From the NCBI GenBank assembly GCA_036005845.1, contig DASYQD010000174.1, forward strand, positions 25,339 through 89,338: 64,000 nucleotides of DNA. The letters are read 5' to 3'. Source of the stretch: DASYQD01 sp036005845 (GTDB lineage Bacteria; Acidobacteriota; Thermoanaerobaculia; Multivoradales; JAIOJS01). Positions within the stretch are counted from its first letter, which is position 1. Every line of letters begins with the position of its first letter. Shown in pieces: positions 44,488 to 52,814 of the stretch. The notes beneath the pieces are model-generated. The model did not search any database, had not been told where the DNA came from, and saw only the letters and a list, made by a program, of their open reading frames with translations. A program made the translations under genes and the position numbers.

Positions 44488-45788
44488 GCGCGAATGGGCA
44501 CGCCGACCGCGGCGCCAGCGACGACTGGACCGGCCCCTCCAGCTCGACCCCGGCGGCGGCCAGAGATGGCGCGCCGCGAGTCGTCATCACCGGGCTCGGC
44601 GTCGTGCTCGCGACAGGCGCCGGGCGCGACTCGTTGGCCTCGGCGCTCGCGGCGAGCGCGCCGCGGCTGACAACCGTCAACACCGCGCCGGGCTTTCACG
44701 CGCCCGGCACGGCGCGGCAGGCAGCGCTGGCGCAGCACGTCGACCTGTCGCCCTGGCTGCCCTCGTCGCGCGCGCGGCGGCTCTCCTGGCCGTCGCGATT
44801 CGCGGTGGCGGCGGCGGAGATGGCGCTCGCCGACGCGGCGATCGACCACCGGTCGCTTGCCGAAGCGCCGGTGGCCGTGGCACTCGCCACCGCCTTCGGC
44901 ACGGCGCGCTACGCCGAGTCGCTGGTGCGCGACATCGTGCTGCAGGGGCCAGAGGCCGCCTCGCCGGCGCTCTTCTCGGAGAGCGTCGCCAATGCGCCGG
45001 CGGCGCAGGTGGCGCTCGCCGCCGACGCGCGCGGTACCAACGCCGCGGTCACCCAGCGCGAGTCGGGTCCGTTGCAGGCGGTGCTGCTCGCCGCGCGCGA
45101 GGTGCGGCTCGGCCGCAGCCGCGTCGCGCTCGCCGGCTGCAGCGAGGAGATCAACTCGCTCGTCCACGCGCTGCTCGGCCGCTTCCGCGCCGTCGCGCCC
45201 CCGTCGGACGGGGGCGGTGAGCTGGCGCGTCCGCTCGACCGCCGCCGCGCCGGCATGCTCGCCGCCGAAGGCGCCGTCGTGCTCGTGCTCGAGCGCGAGG
45301 ACGAGGCGCGCGCGCGCGGCGCCCGTGTTCTCGCGCGCATCGCCGCCGGCGTGCGCGGCTTCGATCCCAGCGCGTCGTCGTACGGCTTCGGCGCCGGCGG
45401 CGAGGCGCTCGGTGCGCGGCTTGCCGGCGAGCTGGCGCGACAGGGCGTCGATCTCGGCAGCATCGACCGCATCGTCTCCGGCGCTTCCGGCTCGGTAGCG
45501 GGAGACCAGCTCGAGGCCGCCGTGCTGCGGCGCGTGTTCGACGGCAGCGTGCCGCCGCTGCTGGCGCCGAAGGGCGTCACCGGCGAGTACGCCGGCGGAC
45601 ACCTGGCTGCCGGAGTGCTCGCCGCGGCGGGCGGCGCGGCGTGGCGGACAGCTGGCTTCTCCGAGCCGGATCCCGACCTCGGCGTGAAGCCGCACGACGG
45701 CTCCGCGTTGCCGCCCGCGAAGCGCGTGCTCCTGAGCGCGCTCGCGGCGGGTGGCGCCGCGGCGTGGATCGTGCTCGACGCCGCCTGA
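44484..45788 (+). CDS. Ketosynthase homologue without catalytic residues (chain-length-factor-like)
   Basis: 434 residues in the same family as the preceding gene, starting VVITGLGVVLATGAG after a short extension. The Cys position reads QRESGP (Arg192 in place of Cys). The NAHGTG loop is replaced by GASGSVAGD, and the KxxxGH motif by KGVTGEYAGG (His to Glu). All three catalytic residues are lost, while the glycine scaffold is kept. This matches the KS-beta/chain-length-factor partner that pairs with an active KS in type II polyketide synthases. It starts with GTG overlapping the previous stop, as in KS-alpha/KS-beta pairs. Confidence 0.85.
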   Translation: MSANGHADRGASDDWTGPSSSTPAAARDGAPRVVITGLGVVLATGAGRDSLASALAASAPRLTTVNTAPGFHAPGTARQAALAQHVDLSPWLPSSRARRLSWPSRFAVAAAEMALADAAIDHRSLAEAPVAVALATAFGTARYAESLVRDIVLQGPEAASPALFSESVANAPAAQVALAADARGTNAAVTQRESGPLQAVLLAAREVRLGRSRVALAGCSEEINSLVHALLGRFRAVAPPSDGGGELARPLDRRRAGMLAAEGAVVLVLEREDEARARGARVLARIAAGVRGFDPSASSYGFGAGGEALGARLAGELARQGVDLGSIDRIVSGASGSVAGDQLEAAVLRRVFDGSVPPLLAPKGVTGEYAGGHLAAGVLAAAGGAAWRTAGFSEPDPDLGVKPHDGSALPPAKRVLLSALAAGGAAAWIVLDAA

Positions 45789-45899
45789 AGAACCGGCCAA
45801 GCCTGACTGAGCGGCCATGTTCCGCGCCGCCGGAGGGTGACGGCCGGCCTGCCTCAACGCGCCAACGCCGCTACCGCTGTCGCGGCGGCTGGCCGGCGC

Positions 45900-46127
45900 C
45901 TAGTCGCTGCCAGGGAGCGGCTCGGCGCGCTCGAGCTGCCGCAGCTCGGCGCGCACGCCGGCGAGATCGGCCTCGAGCTCGTCGACCTCGCGGTTGAGCT
46001 GCTGCACCTTCTCGGGTGCCCAGCCGGCGCCCGACAGCGACTCTTCGAGGCGGCGCTGCAGCTTGGTGCGCTCCTGCAGCAGCTTCAGCTCGGTGGCGCG
46101 GAGCTCGCGGATTCTCTGCTTGGGCAT
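45900..46127 (-). CDS. Small coiled-coil protein, function unknown
   Basis: 75 residues (ATG 46127). The whole sequence is a probable coiled coil: LRATELKLLQERTKLQRRLEES, then VQQLNREVDELEADLAGVRAELRQLERA. No membrane segment or signal. It is divergent from rmuC with 146 bp between. It could be a short-lived structural or regulatory protein; the frame's low count of stop codons by chance is the main doubt. Confidence 0.55.
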   Translation of the reverse strand: MPKQRIRELRATELKLLQERTKLQRRLEESLSGAGWAPEKVQQLNREVDELEADLAGVRAELRQLERAEPLPGSD

Positions 46128-46273
46128 TCCCGGTGTTCCGCTCCCGGTGTTGCGCTCCCCCGATGGCGGAGCGCGCATTGTACAGCCGGCTCGCGCCACG
46201 CCACATCAGCGGCAGCACGCACCGCGCTCGAACGAGGCGGCCTGACGCCGGCAGCTACAATCGAGCCACCATC

Positions 46274-47767
46274 ATGCCGACATGGTTGCCGCTCGCCGTG
46301 ATCGCGCTGCTGGCGCTCGGCGCGCTCGTCGTGGCGTTGCGGGCGCTGCGCCGCGGCGGCGCCGACGAGCCGCGCGTGACGGAGGCGCTACGCGGCGAGC
46401 AGTCGCGCCTCGAACAGTCGCTGCGCGGGGATCTCCGCACCGGCCGCGAAGAGGCGGCGCAATCGGCGCGCGGCCTGCGCGAGGAGCTGGCGCAAGCCGT
46501 CGAGCGCAGCGCCGACAAGCAGCTCCGCGCGGTGGGCGAGATGGCGGCGATGCAGCGCGGCCTGCTGCAAGACAACACGCGCCAGGTGGAGGCGCTGACG
46601 CTGGCGACGCAGACGGCGCTCGAAGGCGTGCGCGCCGCGCTCGACGCCCAGCTCCGCGCCGCCGGCGAGACCGTGCAGGGCCGTCTCGACGTCATCCGCG
46701 AGACCGTCGACAACCGCCTCGCCCAGCTCCAGCAGCGCAACGAGGCGAAGCTCGAAGAGATGCGCAAGACCGTCGACGAGCAGCTCCACGGCACGCTCGA
46801 GAAGCGGCTCGGCGAATCGTTTCAGATCGTCAGCGGCCGCCTCGAAGCGGTGCACCGCGGCCTCGGCGAGATGCAAGCGCTGGCCGCCGGCGTCGGCGAC
46901 CTGCGCCGCGTGCTCACCAACGTCAAGGCCCGCGGCACCTGGGCGGAGGTCCAGCTCGGCGCCATCCTCGAGCAGGTGCTCACTCCCGATCAGTACGCGA
47001 AGAACGTGCGCGTCAAGGAAGACTCCGAAGAGCGCGTCGAGTTCGCCGTACGCCTCCCGGGCCGCAGCGGCGTGCACGCCAAGCCCGTCTGGCTGCCCAT
47101 CGACTCCAAGTTCCCCACCGAGGCGTACCTGCGCTTGATGGCGTCAGCAGACGCCGCGGATGCGGAAGCGGTGCAGGCGTCGGTGGCGGAGCTCGTGCGT
47201 ACGGTACGCCTCTGCGCGCGCGGCATCGCCGAGCGCTACGTCTCGCCGCCGAGCACCACCGACTTCGCCGTGCTCTTCCTCCCCACCGAAGGCCTCTACG
47301 CCGAGGTGCTGCGGCAGCCCGGCCTCGTCGAGCAGCTCCAGGACACCTACCGCGTCGTCGTCGCCGGTCCCACCACGCTCGCGGCGCTGCTCTCGAGCCT
47401 GCGCATGGGCTTCCGCACCCTGGCCATCGAGCAACGAGCCAGCGAGGTCTGGAACGTCCTCGGCGCCGTCAAGACCGAGTTCGGCAAGTTCGGCGAAGTC
47501 CTCGACAAGGTCAAACGCCAGCTCAGCACCGCCTCACGAACGCTCACCGAAACCGGCGCCCGCACCCGCGCCATGGAACGCAAGCTCCGCGAGGTCGAAG
47601 AGCTGCCGGCCAAGGAGTCTTCGCGCGTGCTACAGCTCGGCGACGAAGGTTACGTCCAACTCGATCTGCTGAACGAGGAATTCGGTGAATCGGATGCCTC
47701 TGATGGTGTTCGCGAAACTAGTCGCGATGAGTTGCCGCAACGGTTGTCCGACGATCCGGACGGCTAA
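46274..47767 (+). CDS. rmuC: DNA recombination protein RmuC
   Basis: 497 residues. An N-terminal transmembrane segment (about 4-26) is followed by a long coiled coil (40-190, heptads rich in Leu and Arg) and the RmuC nuclease-like domain (about 200-450) with KARGTWAEVQLGAILEQVL, PIDSKFPTEAYLRL and FLPTEGLYAEVL. RmuC restricts inversions at short repeats and is thought to act on DNA ends. The start is ATG 46274. Its TAA stop overlaps the ATG of the next, low-GC gene (TAATG). Confidence 0.93.
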   Translation: MPTWLPLAVIALLALGALVVALRALRRGGADEPRVTEALRGEQSRLEQSLRGDLRTGREEAAQSARGLREELAQAVERSADKQLRAVGEMAAMQRGLLQDNTRQVEALTLATQTALEGVRAALDAQLRAAGETVQGRLDVIRETVDNRLAQLQQRNEAKLEEMRKTVDEQLHGTLEKRLGESFQIVSGRLEAVHRGLGEMQALAAGVGDLRRVLTNVKARGTWAEVQLGAILEQVLTPDQYAKNVRVKEDSEERVEFAVRLPGRSGVHAKPVWLPIDSKFPTEAYLRLMASADAADAEAVQASVAELVRTVRLCARGIAERYVSPPSTTDFAVLFLPTEGLYAEVLRQPGLVEQLQDTYRVVVAGPTTLAALLSSLRMGFRTLAIEQRASEVWNVLGAVKTEFGKFGEVLDKVKRQLSTASRTLTETGARTRAMERKLREVEELPAKESSRVLQLGDEGYVQLDLLNEEFGESDASDGVRETSRDELPQRLSDDPDG

Positions 47768-48468
47768 TGGAGGCGCTGAGCCACGCATATGTGAGCACTG
47801 AGATGACCACTCGCACTATCAAATTCGGCTTCAATGGCAAAACTTACCACTTGCAGATTCCAGCGAAGTGCCCGATCTGCCACGAGATCGTTGTAATTCA
47901 GGGCCTACGACACTTCTCGCTCACTGGCGATCGTGTTGAAGCCGTGTTTATGTGCACCAATCCATCCTGCGAACGTTTGTTTATGGGAATGTACGCTGGC
48001 GCGTCAATGACTACAGACCTGGAGCTCCGGTACGTTCATCCGACGGAAGTATCTATCAGCGAAATCTCCGCGGTGGTCAGCAAGATCTCGCCCGAGTTCA
48101 CGAAGATCTATCAAGAAGCCAAACAAGCTCGGGATTCTGGGCTTGCCCATATTTGCGGTCCAGGATTTCGCAAGGCGTTCGAATTCCTCATCAAGGACTA
48201 CGCCAAGACGCTCAGCACGTCGGACGAGGACACAAAGAAAATCGAAGGCTCGTTCGCTGGTAAGGTAGTGAATGATTACATCAATGATAGCCGGATTCAG
48301 ATCGTGGCTAGACGAGCGCTTTGGCTGGGGAACGATGAGACACACTACTTACGTCGCTGGACTGAACACGATGTCGATGACCTGATCGCCCTCATTCAGC
48401 TTACGGTGCACTGGATCGAAATCGACGACCTATCTCGTCGGTACCAGGCTGAGCTTCCCGACGCGTGA
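47767..48468 (+). CDS. DUF4145-type protein, low GC, function unknown
   Basis: 233 residues. An N-terminal zinc-ribbon-like region (CPICHEI and CTNPSC, Cys pairs near 36 and 65) precedes a helical DUF4145 region with ALWLGNDETHYLRRW and DLIALIQLTVHWIE. DUF4145 often accompanies restriction or defence nucleases. The base composition (about half GC) is much lower than the flanking genes and codon use is different, so it was probably acquired recently. The start overlaps the rmuC stop by one base (TAATG); an ATG at 47803 is an alternative. The adjacent decayed region supports a small acquired segment. Confidence 0.75.
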   Translation: MEALSHAYVSTEMTTRTIKFGFNGKTYHLQIPAKCPICHEIVVIQGLRHFSLTGDRVEAVFMCTNPSCERLFMGMYAGASMTTDLELRYVHPTEVSISEISAVVSKISPEFTKIYQEAKQARDSGLAHICGPGFRKAFEFLIKDYAKTLSTSDEDTKKIEGSFAGKVVNDYINDSRIQIVARRALWLGNDETHYLRRWTEHDVDDLIALIQLTVHWIEIDDLSRRYQAELPDA

Positions 48469-48808
48469 ACTGACGGACGAAACGGAACCAGGAGGTTCTT
48501 GAGCTCTGACAAATCGAGGACACTCTCATCGCTTCTCCCGGAGCAGCGGTGAGAAAGAAGTACGACTCAGCAAGGCGAAACGTGGCCCAGTAGGGCCCTC
48601 GCCACTGAGGACGCGGCTCATGATGCCTGGACGACGAGGTGCTCTCGTGGTTTCAGACGCAAGCTCTAGAGGCAGGCGGCGGCAACTACCAGATGCTCAT
48701 CACAACGATGCGCTCAACCCCCACATCGGCGCCGACAGGGGTCGATCGAGGGGGAGTCGCGGAGAAGCGACTCGAGAGGAGCCGGCAACGACGTGGGCGA
48801 CGGACATC
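48469..48808. other. Gene-poor interval with decayed BrnA-like antitoxin
   Basis: 340 bp with no intact gene. It holds the pseudogene described next; the remainder (48470-48548, 48717-48808) shows no tRNA or further reading frame that I can support. Confidence 0.5.
48549..48716 (+). pseudogene. Decayed BrnA/CopG-like antitoxin remnant
   Basis: In one frame from GTG 48549 the translation starts VRKKYDSARRNVAQ, then meets TAG, TGA and TGA, and resumes with LDDEVLSWFQTQALEAGGGN and YQMLITTMRS. The start resembles BrnA-type N-termini and the second part resembles the ribbon-helix-helix region (DDEVLxWF...GGGxYQxLI). Three stops within 36 codons and no BrnT toxin nearby indicate a dead gene rather than a recoded one. 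Confidence 0.6.
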
Positions 48809-49024
48809 ATGAAGTACCTCGTGATCATCGATAAAGGTGTGTTGAGCTACGGAGCGTATGTGCCGGACCTCCCGGGCCGCATCGCCGCCGCAGAGTCCGA
48901 GCCCGAGATTCGGCAGCTCATCAAAGAGGCGATCAGGCTCCACATCTCGGGCCTTCGCGAGGACGGCTTGCCTGTACCTCCGGCGAGCTCCTCCAGCGGG
49001 TTTGTCGAAGTGAGTGTGGCCTAG
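48809..49024 (+). CDS. HicB-family antitoxin, without a HicA partner
   Basis: 71 residues of the HicB/UPF0150 family: MKYLVIIDKGVLSYGAYVPD, LPGRIAAAESEPEIRQLIKEA and HISGLREDGLPVPP. This is the single-domain form lacking a C-terminal DNA-binding domain. Full-length for the short subfamily. No HicA mRNA-interferase gene is on either side, so it is a solitary or relict antitoxin. Its 3' end abuts a decayed pilin gene on the other strand. Confidence 0.8.
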   Translation: MKYLVIIDKGVLSYGAYVPDLPGRIAAAESEPEIRQLIKEAIRLHISGLREDGLPVPPASSSSGFVEVSVA

Positions 49025-49475
49025 GCACCATTCCGAGTACAACCGGCCGTCGGTGCCCTCCTTCTTCGAGCGCGAGCGCACGTTGACCACCTGGAGACTG
49101 CCTCCAGTGCCGGTCAGCTCAGGAACCGAGGTCGTAGCGCTGCGAGTCATCGGGTCGACCGGGATCGATCGCAGGTACTTGGCGCGCACGAGCTCGTCCA
49201 GGCTCGCTGAATAGATCCCGCGGTCCGCCTGGTACCTCGAGGACGTCACCCATCGTCCTGAGGTCCGTCCGAAGCACGCTCTCACGAGCGCGAATGTCGC
49301 GATGGGGGTCAAGAAGCTAAGCCCGTTCGGACAAGCGACCGCCCGGAAAGACTCGAAAATGGGCCGCCGCTCCACGACAGACGCCTACACTCGAGCGCGA
49401 GCAACTGTCTGAGTTGGTCGCGTCGAGAGTCGGGTCCGCGGAGCGGACGGCGAACGGCTCGCTCGCTGAAGCTGA
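49025..49475. other. Interval with a decayed pseudopilin gene
   Basis: About 450 bp lacking an intact gene. The right part, 49291-49475, shows no recognisable coding sequence. The left part is the GspG-like remnant listed separately. Confidence 0.5.
49028..49290 (-). pseudogene. Type II secretion pseudopilin (GspG-like) remnant with frameshift
   Basis: One frame reads IRARESVLRTDLRTMGDVLE and, after a one-base shift near 49237, another reads YQADRGIYSASLDELV, YLRSIPVDPMTRSATTSVPE and ends GRLYSEW. Joined, they reproduce the GspG/PulG major-pseudopilin core (the AREAVLxxDL helix, PxSLDxLV, GYLRxIPxDP and a terminal SEW). The prepilin leader and N-terminal helix are missing and the final stop is lost. 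A remnant of a type II secretion or type IV pilus-like gene. Confidence 0.6.
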
Positions 49476-50705
49476 CTAGTCGACGAACCCGGCCCGCGTG
49501 CGCACGGCGAACTCGTCGCCGCGCACGCGGACGCGCAGCGGCCGCCAGTTGCCCCGCCCGCGCGCATCGCGCGGCTGGAAGCCGAGGACGTACTGCTGGC
49601 GCAGCTCGTCGATGACCTGGCGGAAGGCGTCGTCGATCTCGCCGAGCTGGTGGATCTTGAGGATGCGGCCGCCGCTCTCGGTGACGGCCTGCTCGAGCAG
49701 CGTGTACTGGCGGGCGTTGTCGTCCATGCCGCGCCAGATCGACGAGTAGCGCGGCACGCCCTTGCCCGCCGTCGCCGGGTCGTCGAGGCGCAGCCAGTAG
49801 ATCATCGCCTGGCTGCGGCGGGCGCGCGCCAGCACCTGATCCATGTCGAGCGAGCTGCTGACGTCCAGGCCGTCGGAGAGCAGCACGATGACGCGCCGAC
49901 CCAGCCGTGGCTGCAGGCGGTTGAGCGCGTAGTAGAGGTGGTCGTTGACCGCCGTGCCGCCGGCGGCCTTGACCTCGCCGAGCGCCCGCTGCAGCGCCGC
50001 GTCGTCCTTGGTGAAGGTGGTGGCGGCGAGGATGCGGTCGGAGAAGAAGGCCACCATCGTCTCGTCGTCGGCGCGCGTGCGGTCGACGAACGCCTTGACG
50101 CCGGCGAGCGCCGCCTTGAGCGGCTCGCCCTTCATGCTCTCGGAAGAGTCGAGCAGCAGCACCGAGCTGATCGGCAGGTCGCCGCCGCCGAAGGTGGTGA
50201 TCGACTCGCGGTCGCCCTCGTCGTTGACGATCTCGAAGTCGCCCTGCTTGAGGCCCTGCACCGCCTGGCCGGCGTTGGTGACGCTGACGAACAGCTGCTG
50301 CAGGCGCACGTCGAACGACATGTCGGAGGCGATGCTGCCGGTCTTCACCATCGCTTCGCCCTTGCCGCCGAGCACGTCCTCGGCGACGGCGCGCACCTGG
50401 TGGCCGATGTTGGACTGCCCGACGTCGAAGCGCAGCTTCCACGGCGGCGCCTCGACGCGGCCGGCGCGGGCGCCGTCGACGTAGTAGTCGACCCACTTGA
50501 GCGGCACCGGGCTCTTCACCCGCACCGCGAGGTCGATCTCGCCGAAGGCGGGCGTGCCGCCCGGCGGGCTCACCATCTTGACGTCGATGCCGCGCTGCGC
50601 GGCGGGCTTGGCCGCCGGCGCGGCGCCGACCAGCACGACGCTCGCCAACGCGATCCCCGAGCACGCCGCAAGCACGCGGCGCGCGCGCCCGCCGAACCGT
50701 CCCAT
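49476..50705 (-). CDS. Secreted VWA-domain protein (VWFA-related acidobacterial type)
   Basis: 409 residues. A signal peptide (LAACSGIALASVVLVGA) is followed by an Ig-like Big-type region (PVPLKWVDYYVDGARAGRVEAPPW) and a VWA domain with the MIDAS DSSES (VLLLDSSESM), the GGTAVNDHLYYAL threonine and the DGLDVSSS aspartate. The C-terminus, RQQYVLGFQPRDARGRGNW, is the conserved end of the VWFA-related acidobacterial family. The last gene of the six-gene run. An upstream ATG (50780) overlaps the previous stop as ATGA and would add 25 residues; 50705 is preferred because it opens the signal peptide behind GGAAGAG. Confidence 0.85.
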   Translation of the reverse strand: MGRFGGRARRVLAACSGIALASVVLVGAAPAAKPAAQRGIDVKMVSPPGGTPAFGEIDLAVRVKSPVPLKWVDYYVDGARAGRVEAPPWKLRFDVGQSNIGHQVRAVAEDVLGGKGEAMVKTGSIASDMSFDVRLQQLFVSVTNAGQAVQGLKQGDFEIVNDEGDRESITTFGGGDLPISSVLLLDSSESMKGEPLKAALAGVKAFVDRTRADDETMVAFFSDRILAATTFTKDDAALQRALGEVKAAGGTAVNDHLYYALNRLQPRLGRRVIVLLSDGLDVSSSLDMDQVLARARRSQAMIYWLRLDDPATAGKGVPRYSSIWRGMDDNARQYTLLEQAVTESGGRILKIHQLGEIDDAFRQVIDELRQQYVLGFQPRDARGRGNWRPLRVRVRGDEFAVRTRAGFVD

Positions 50706-50776
50706 CGTGCGCTCTTCCAACTGGTGCGTCCTCTCGCTGTCGATCCCGCTGTTCATCTCGCTGTCGATCCAGAAGC

Positions 50777-52786
50777 TCATCGCGATCCCTGCTGCGGCAC
50801 CGCGGCGATGCGCAGCGCGGCGCGCAGCTGCGGCCACTCCGAGGCGACCCGCGCCTCCACCTGCTGGCGCGCGGCGGCGATCTCCGCCTCCGGCGGCGCG
50901 TTGTAGCTGTGGCGGCCGGAGGTCTCGGTCCTGCCCGGCGTCACCGTCATGCCGTTGAGCACCGCTACCGCCTCGTCGGGGCGCTGCCGTTCGTCGAGGT
51001 AGAAGGCGAGCTGCAGGTAGAGCGACTGCAGGCCGATCTTGTCGATGCCGTCCCTGAGGATCTGCTCGGCGCGCTCGCGCTGGCCCTTCTCGTGCGCCAG
51101 GTCGGCGAGCTGCTGGCAGGCGAGCCCCGCCACCCAGTGCGGCGCCGTCGGCTCGTTCATCACCTCGGTGAGCAGCCGCACCGCCTCCGCCTCCTGGCCC
51201 TGGCGCCGCATGACGACGCCGAGCCGCAGCCGGCCGTGTGCGCTCTCCGGATGGGCCTTGACCAGCGTCTGCAGGATCGCCGTCGCCTCGGCGAGGAGCC
51301 CGCCCTTCTCGGCGCTGATCGCCTGGCGCAGCAGCGCCAGCTCGTTGGTGGGCTCGAGCTCGAGCGCCGTCGCCGCGCTGCCGACGCTGGCGAGGAGCTG
51401 CGCCGCGAGGTGGCGCGCGGCGGCGTCGTTGCCGTTCGACTTGACCCAGGTCTGCGCCAGCTCGGCGGTGAAGAGGCGGTTCTGCGCCGCCATCCACGCC
51501 TCGTTGCGCGACAGCAGCTCAACGTCTTCCTTGGCGTACAGGTAGATGAGCGGCAGCAGCCCCTGCGCCGGCCCCATCGCCGCTTCCAGGTTGTCCTTCT
51601 CCACCGCCCGCAGCGCCTTGAGCTGGCCGTAGCTGCGCTTCGGCGTCGCCTGCAGCTCGAGCTCGGCGAGGTCGTGCGCCGCGCCGTCGAGGTCGCCGGT
51701 CGCGGCGCGCGCCAGCACCTGGCGGTGGCGCTCGGCGAGCTGCGCGCGCGTCCAGCCGTCGGGCAGCGCCGGAGGCTCGTCGACCGGCTGCTCGGGCTCG
51801 TCGCTCGCGGCCGCGGCGGGCTTCGCCATCTGCGCCAGCACCACGTCGTCGAGCACCGCCAGCGGGGTCGACGTGCTGTGGCCGCCGGCGGAGTCGGCGA
51901 GGGTGACCTCGAGCCGGTGCGAGCCCTCGGGCAGCGGACCTTCGACCTTCATCAGCAGCCGGCGCTGGATGACGAACTTCCCCTGCGCGCTGTCGATCAC
52001 CGAGGCGCGCGCCGGGATCGCCTTGCCGTCGGCGCCGACGAGCTTCGCCGTCACCTGCTGCGCGTCGATGAGCGGCCCGTAGGCGTAGACGACGAGCTCG
52101 CCGCCCTGCGGCGGCACGGCCGGCGAGGCGGAAGGCAGGAAGCCGCCTCCCTGCGCGTCGACGAAGGGGAACGGCAGGTCCTCGTGCGGCGAATCGCTCT
52201 GGCGGAAGACGCGCCAGCGGTCGGCGCGGTCGGCGAACAGCGGCGGCGACAACGCCGCCTCGCGCCGCGCGAAGTCGGGAGCGTGCACGCTGACCTGCTT
52301 GACGCCGTGGCCGCGGGTCTCGCTGTTGACGACGCTGACGTCGACCTTGTAGTCGCCCGGCGCCACCCGCAGCACCGCGAAGAGCTTGAGCCCGCCCCGC
52401 TGCAGCAACTCGTCGCTGGCGTCGAGCGCGAAGGGCTGCGTGAACTCGTCGACCACCTTGCCGGTGGAATCGGTTGCACTGGCCTTGATCTCGCCCACCA
52501 GGTTGCCGGAGTCGACGTTGGCGAGCAGCGCCTTGCCGCCGGCCTCGACGAGCAACGCGATCTGGTCGTCGACGGCGCCGGAGATGGGGAACGGCACCGC
52601 CAGCACGTTGACCGGCACCGGCGGCGGCGGCGGCTTGGGCACCGCGGCCGTGCTTGCCTGCGACATCACGCCGGACTGGATGGGCGGTGCGTCACCGCCG
52701 TCGCGCTGCGCGTAGGCGGCGGCGGCGAACGGCAGCGCCGCGGCGGCGAGGGCGAGCGGCAGCAGAGAGCGGAAGGCTCGGACCAT
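50777..52786 (-). CDS. Secreted TPR protein with N-terminal beta-sandwich region
   Basis: 669 residues with a signal peptide (SLLPLALAAAALPFAAAAYA), a Pro-rich spacer and beta-rich regions (about 60-330: VPFPISGAVDDQIALLVEAGG, LKLFAVLRVAPGDYKVDVSV). TPR-like helices then run from about 400 to 640 (AHPESAHGRLRLGVVMRRQG, GQRERAEQILRDGIDKI, DERQRPDEAVAVLNG). ATG 52786 is preceded by AGGAG. It has the middle position of the six-gene run, 28 bp downstream of the FecR gene and coupled to the VWA gene. Function unknown; protein-protein scaffolding in the periplasm is inferred. Confidence 0.75.
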   Translation of the reverse strand: MVRAFRSLLPLALAAAALPFAAAAYAQRDGGDAPPIQSGVMSQASTAAVPKPPPPPVPVNVLAVPFPISGAVDDQIALLVEAGGKALLANVDSGNLVGEIKASATDSTGKVVDEFTQPFALDASDELLQRGGLKLFAVLRVAPGDYKVDVSVVNSETRGHGVKQVSVHAPDFARREAALSPPLFADRADRWRVFRQSDSPHEDLPFPFVDAQGGGFLPSASPAVPPQGGELVVYAYGPLIDAQQVTAKLVGADGKAIPARASVIDSAQGKFVIQRRLLMKVEGPLPEGSHRLEVTLADSAGGHSTSTPLAVLDDVVLAQMAKPAAAASDEPEQPVDEPPALPDGWTRAQLAERHRQVLARAATGDLDGAAHDLAELELQATPKRSYGQLKALRAVEKDNLEAAMGPAQGLLPLIYLYAKEDVELLSRNEAWMAAQNRLFTAELAQTWVKSNGNDAAARHLAAQLLASVGSAATALELEPTNELALLRQAISAEKGGLLAEATAILQTLVKAHPESAHGRLRLGVVMRRQGQEAEAVRLLTEVMNEPTAPHWVAGLACQQLADLAHEKGQRERAEQILRDGIDKIGLQSLYLQLAFYLDERQRPDEAVAVLNGMTVTPGRTETSGRHSYNAPPEAEIAAARQQVEARVASEWPQLRAALRIAAVPQQGSR

Positions 52787-52814
52787 CAGCGGATCTCCTG
52801 GCGAAACGAGAGGT

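Noticed and set aside
48591..48620. TAG/TGA codons in the BrnA-like frame as recoding (selenocysteine or read-through)
   Set aside because: Three stops of two kinds with no hairpin and no Cys position; decay is the simpler reading.
48686..49375. 229-residue minus-strand frame as a real gene
   Set aside because: Only its middle part matches GspG, the rest is antisense of HicB and intergenic sequence; it is treated as a pilin remnant.
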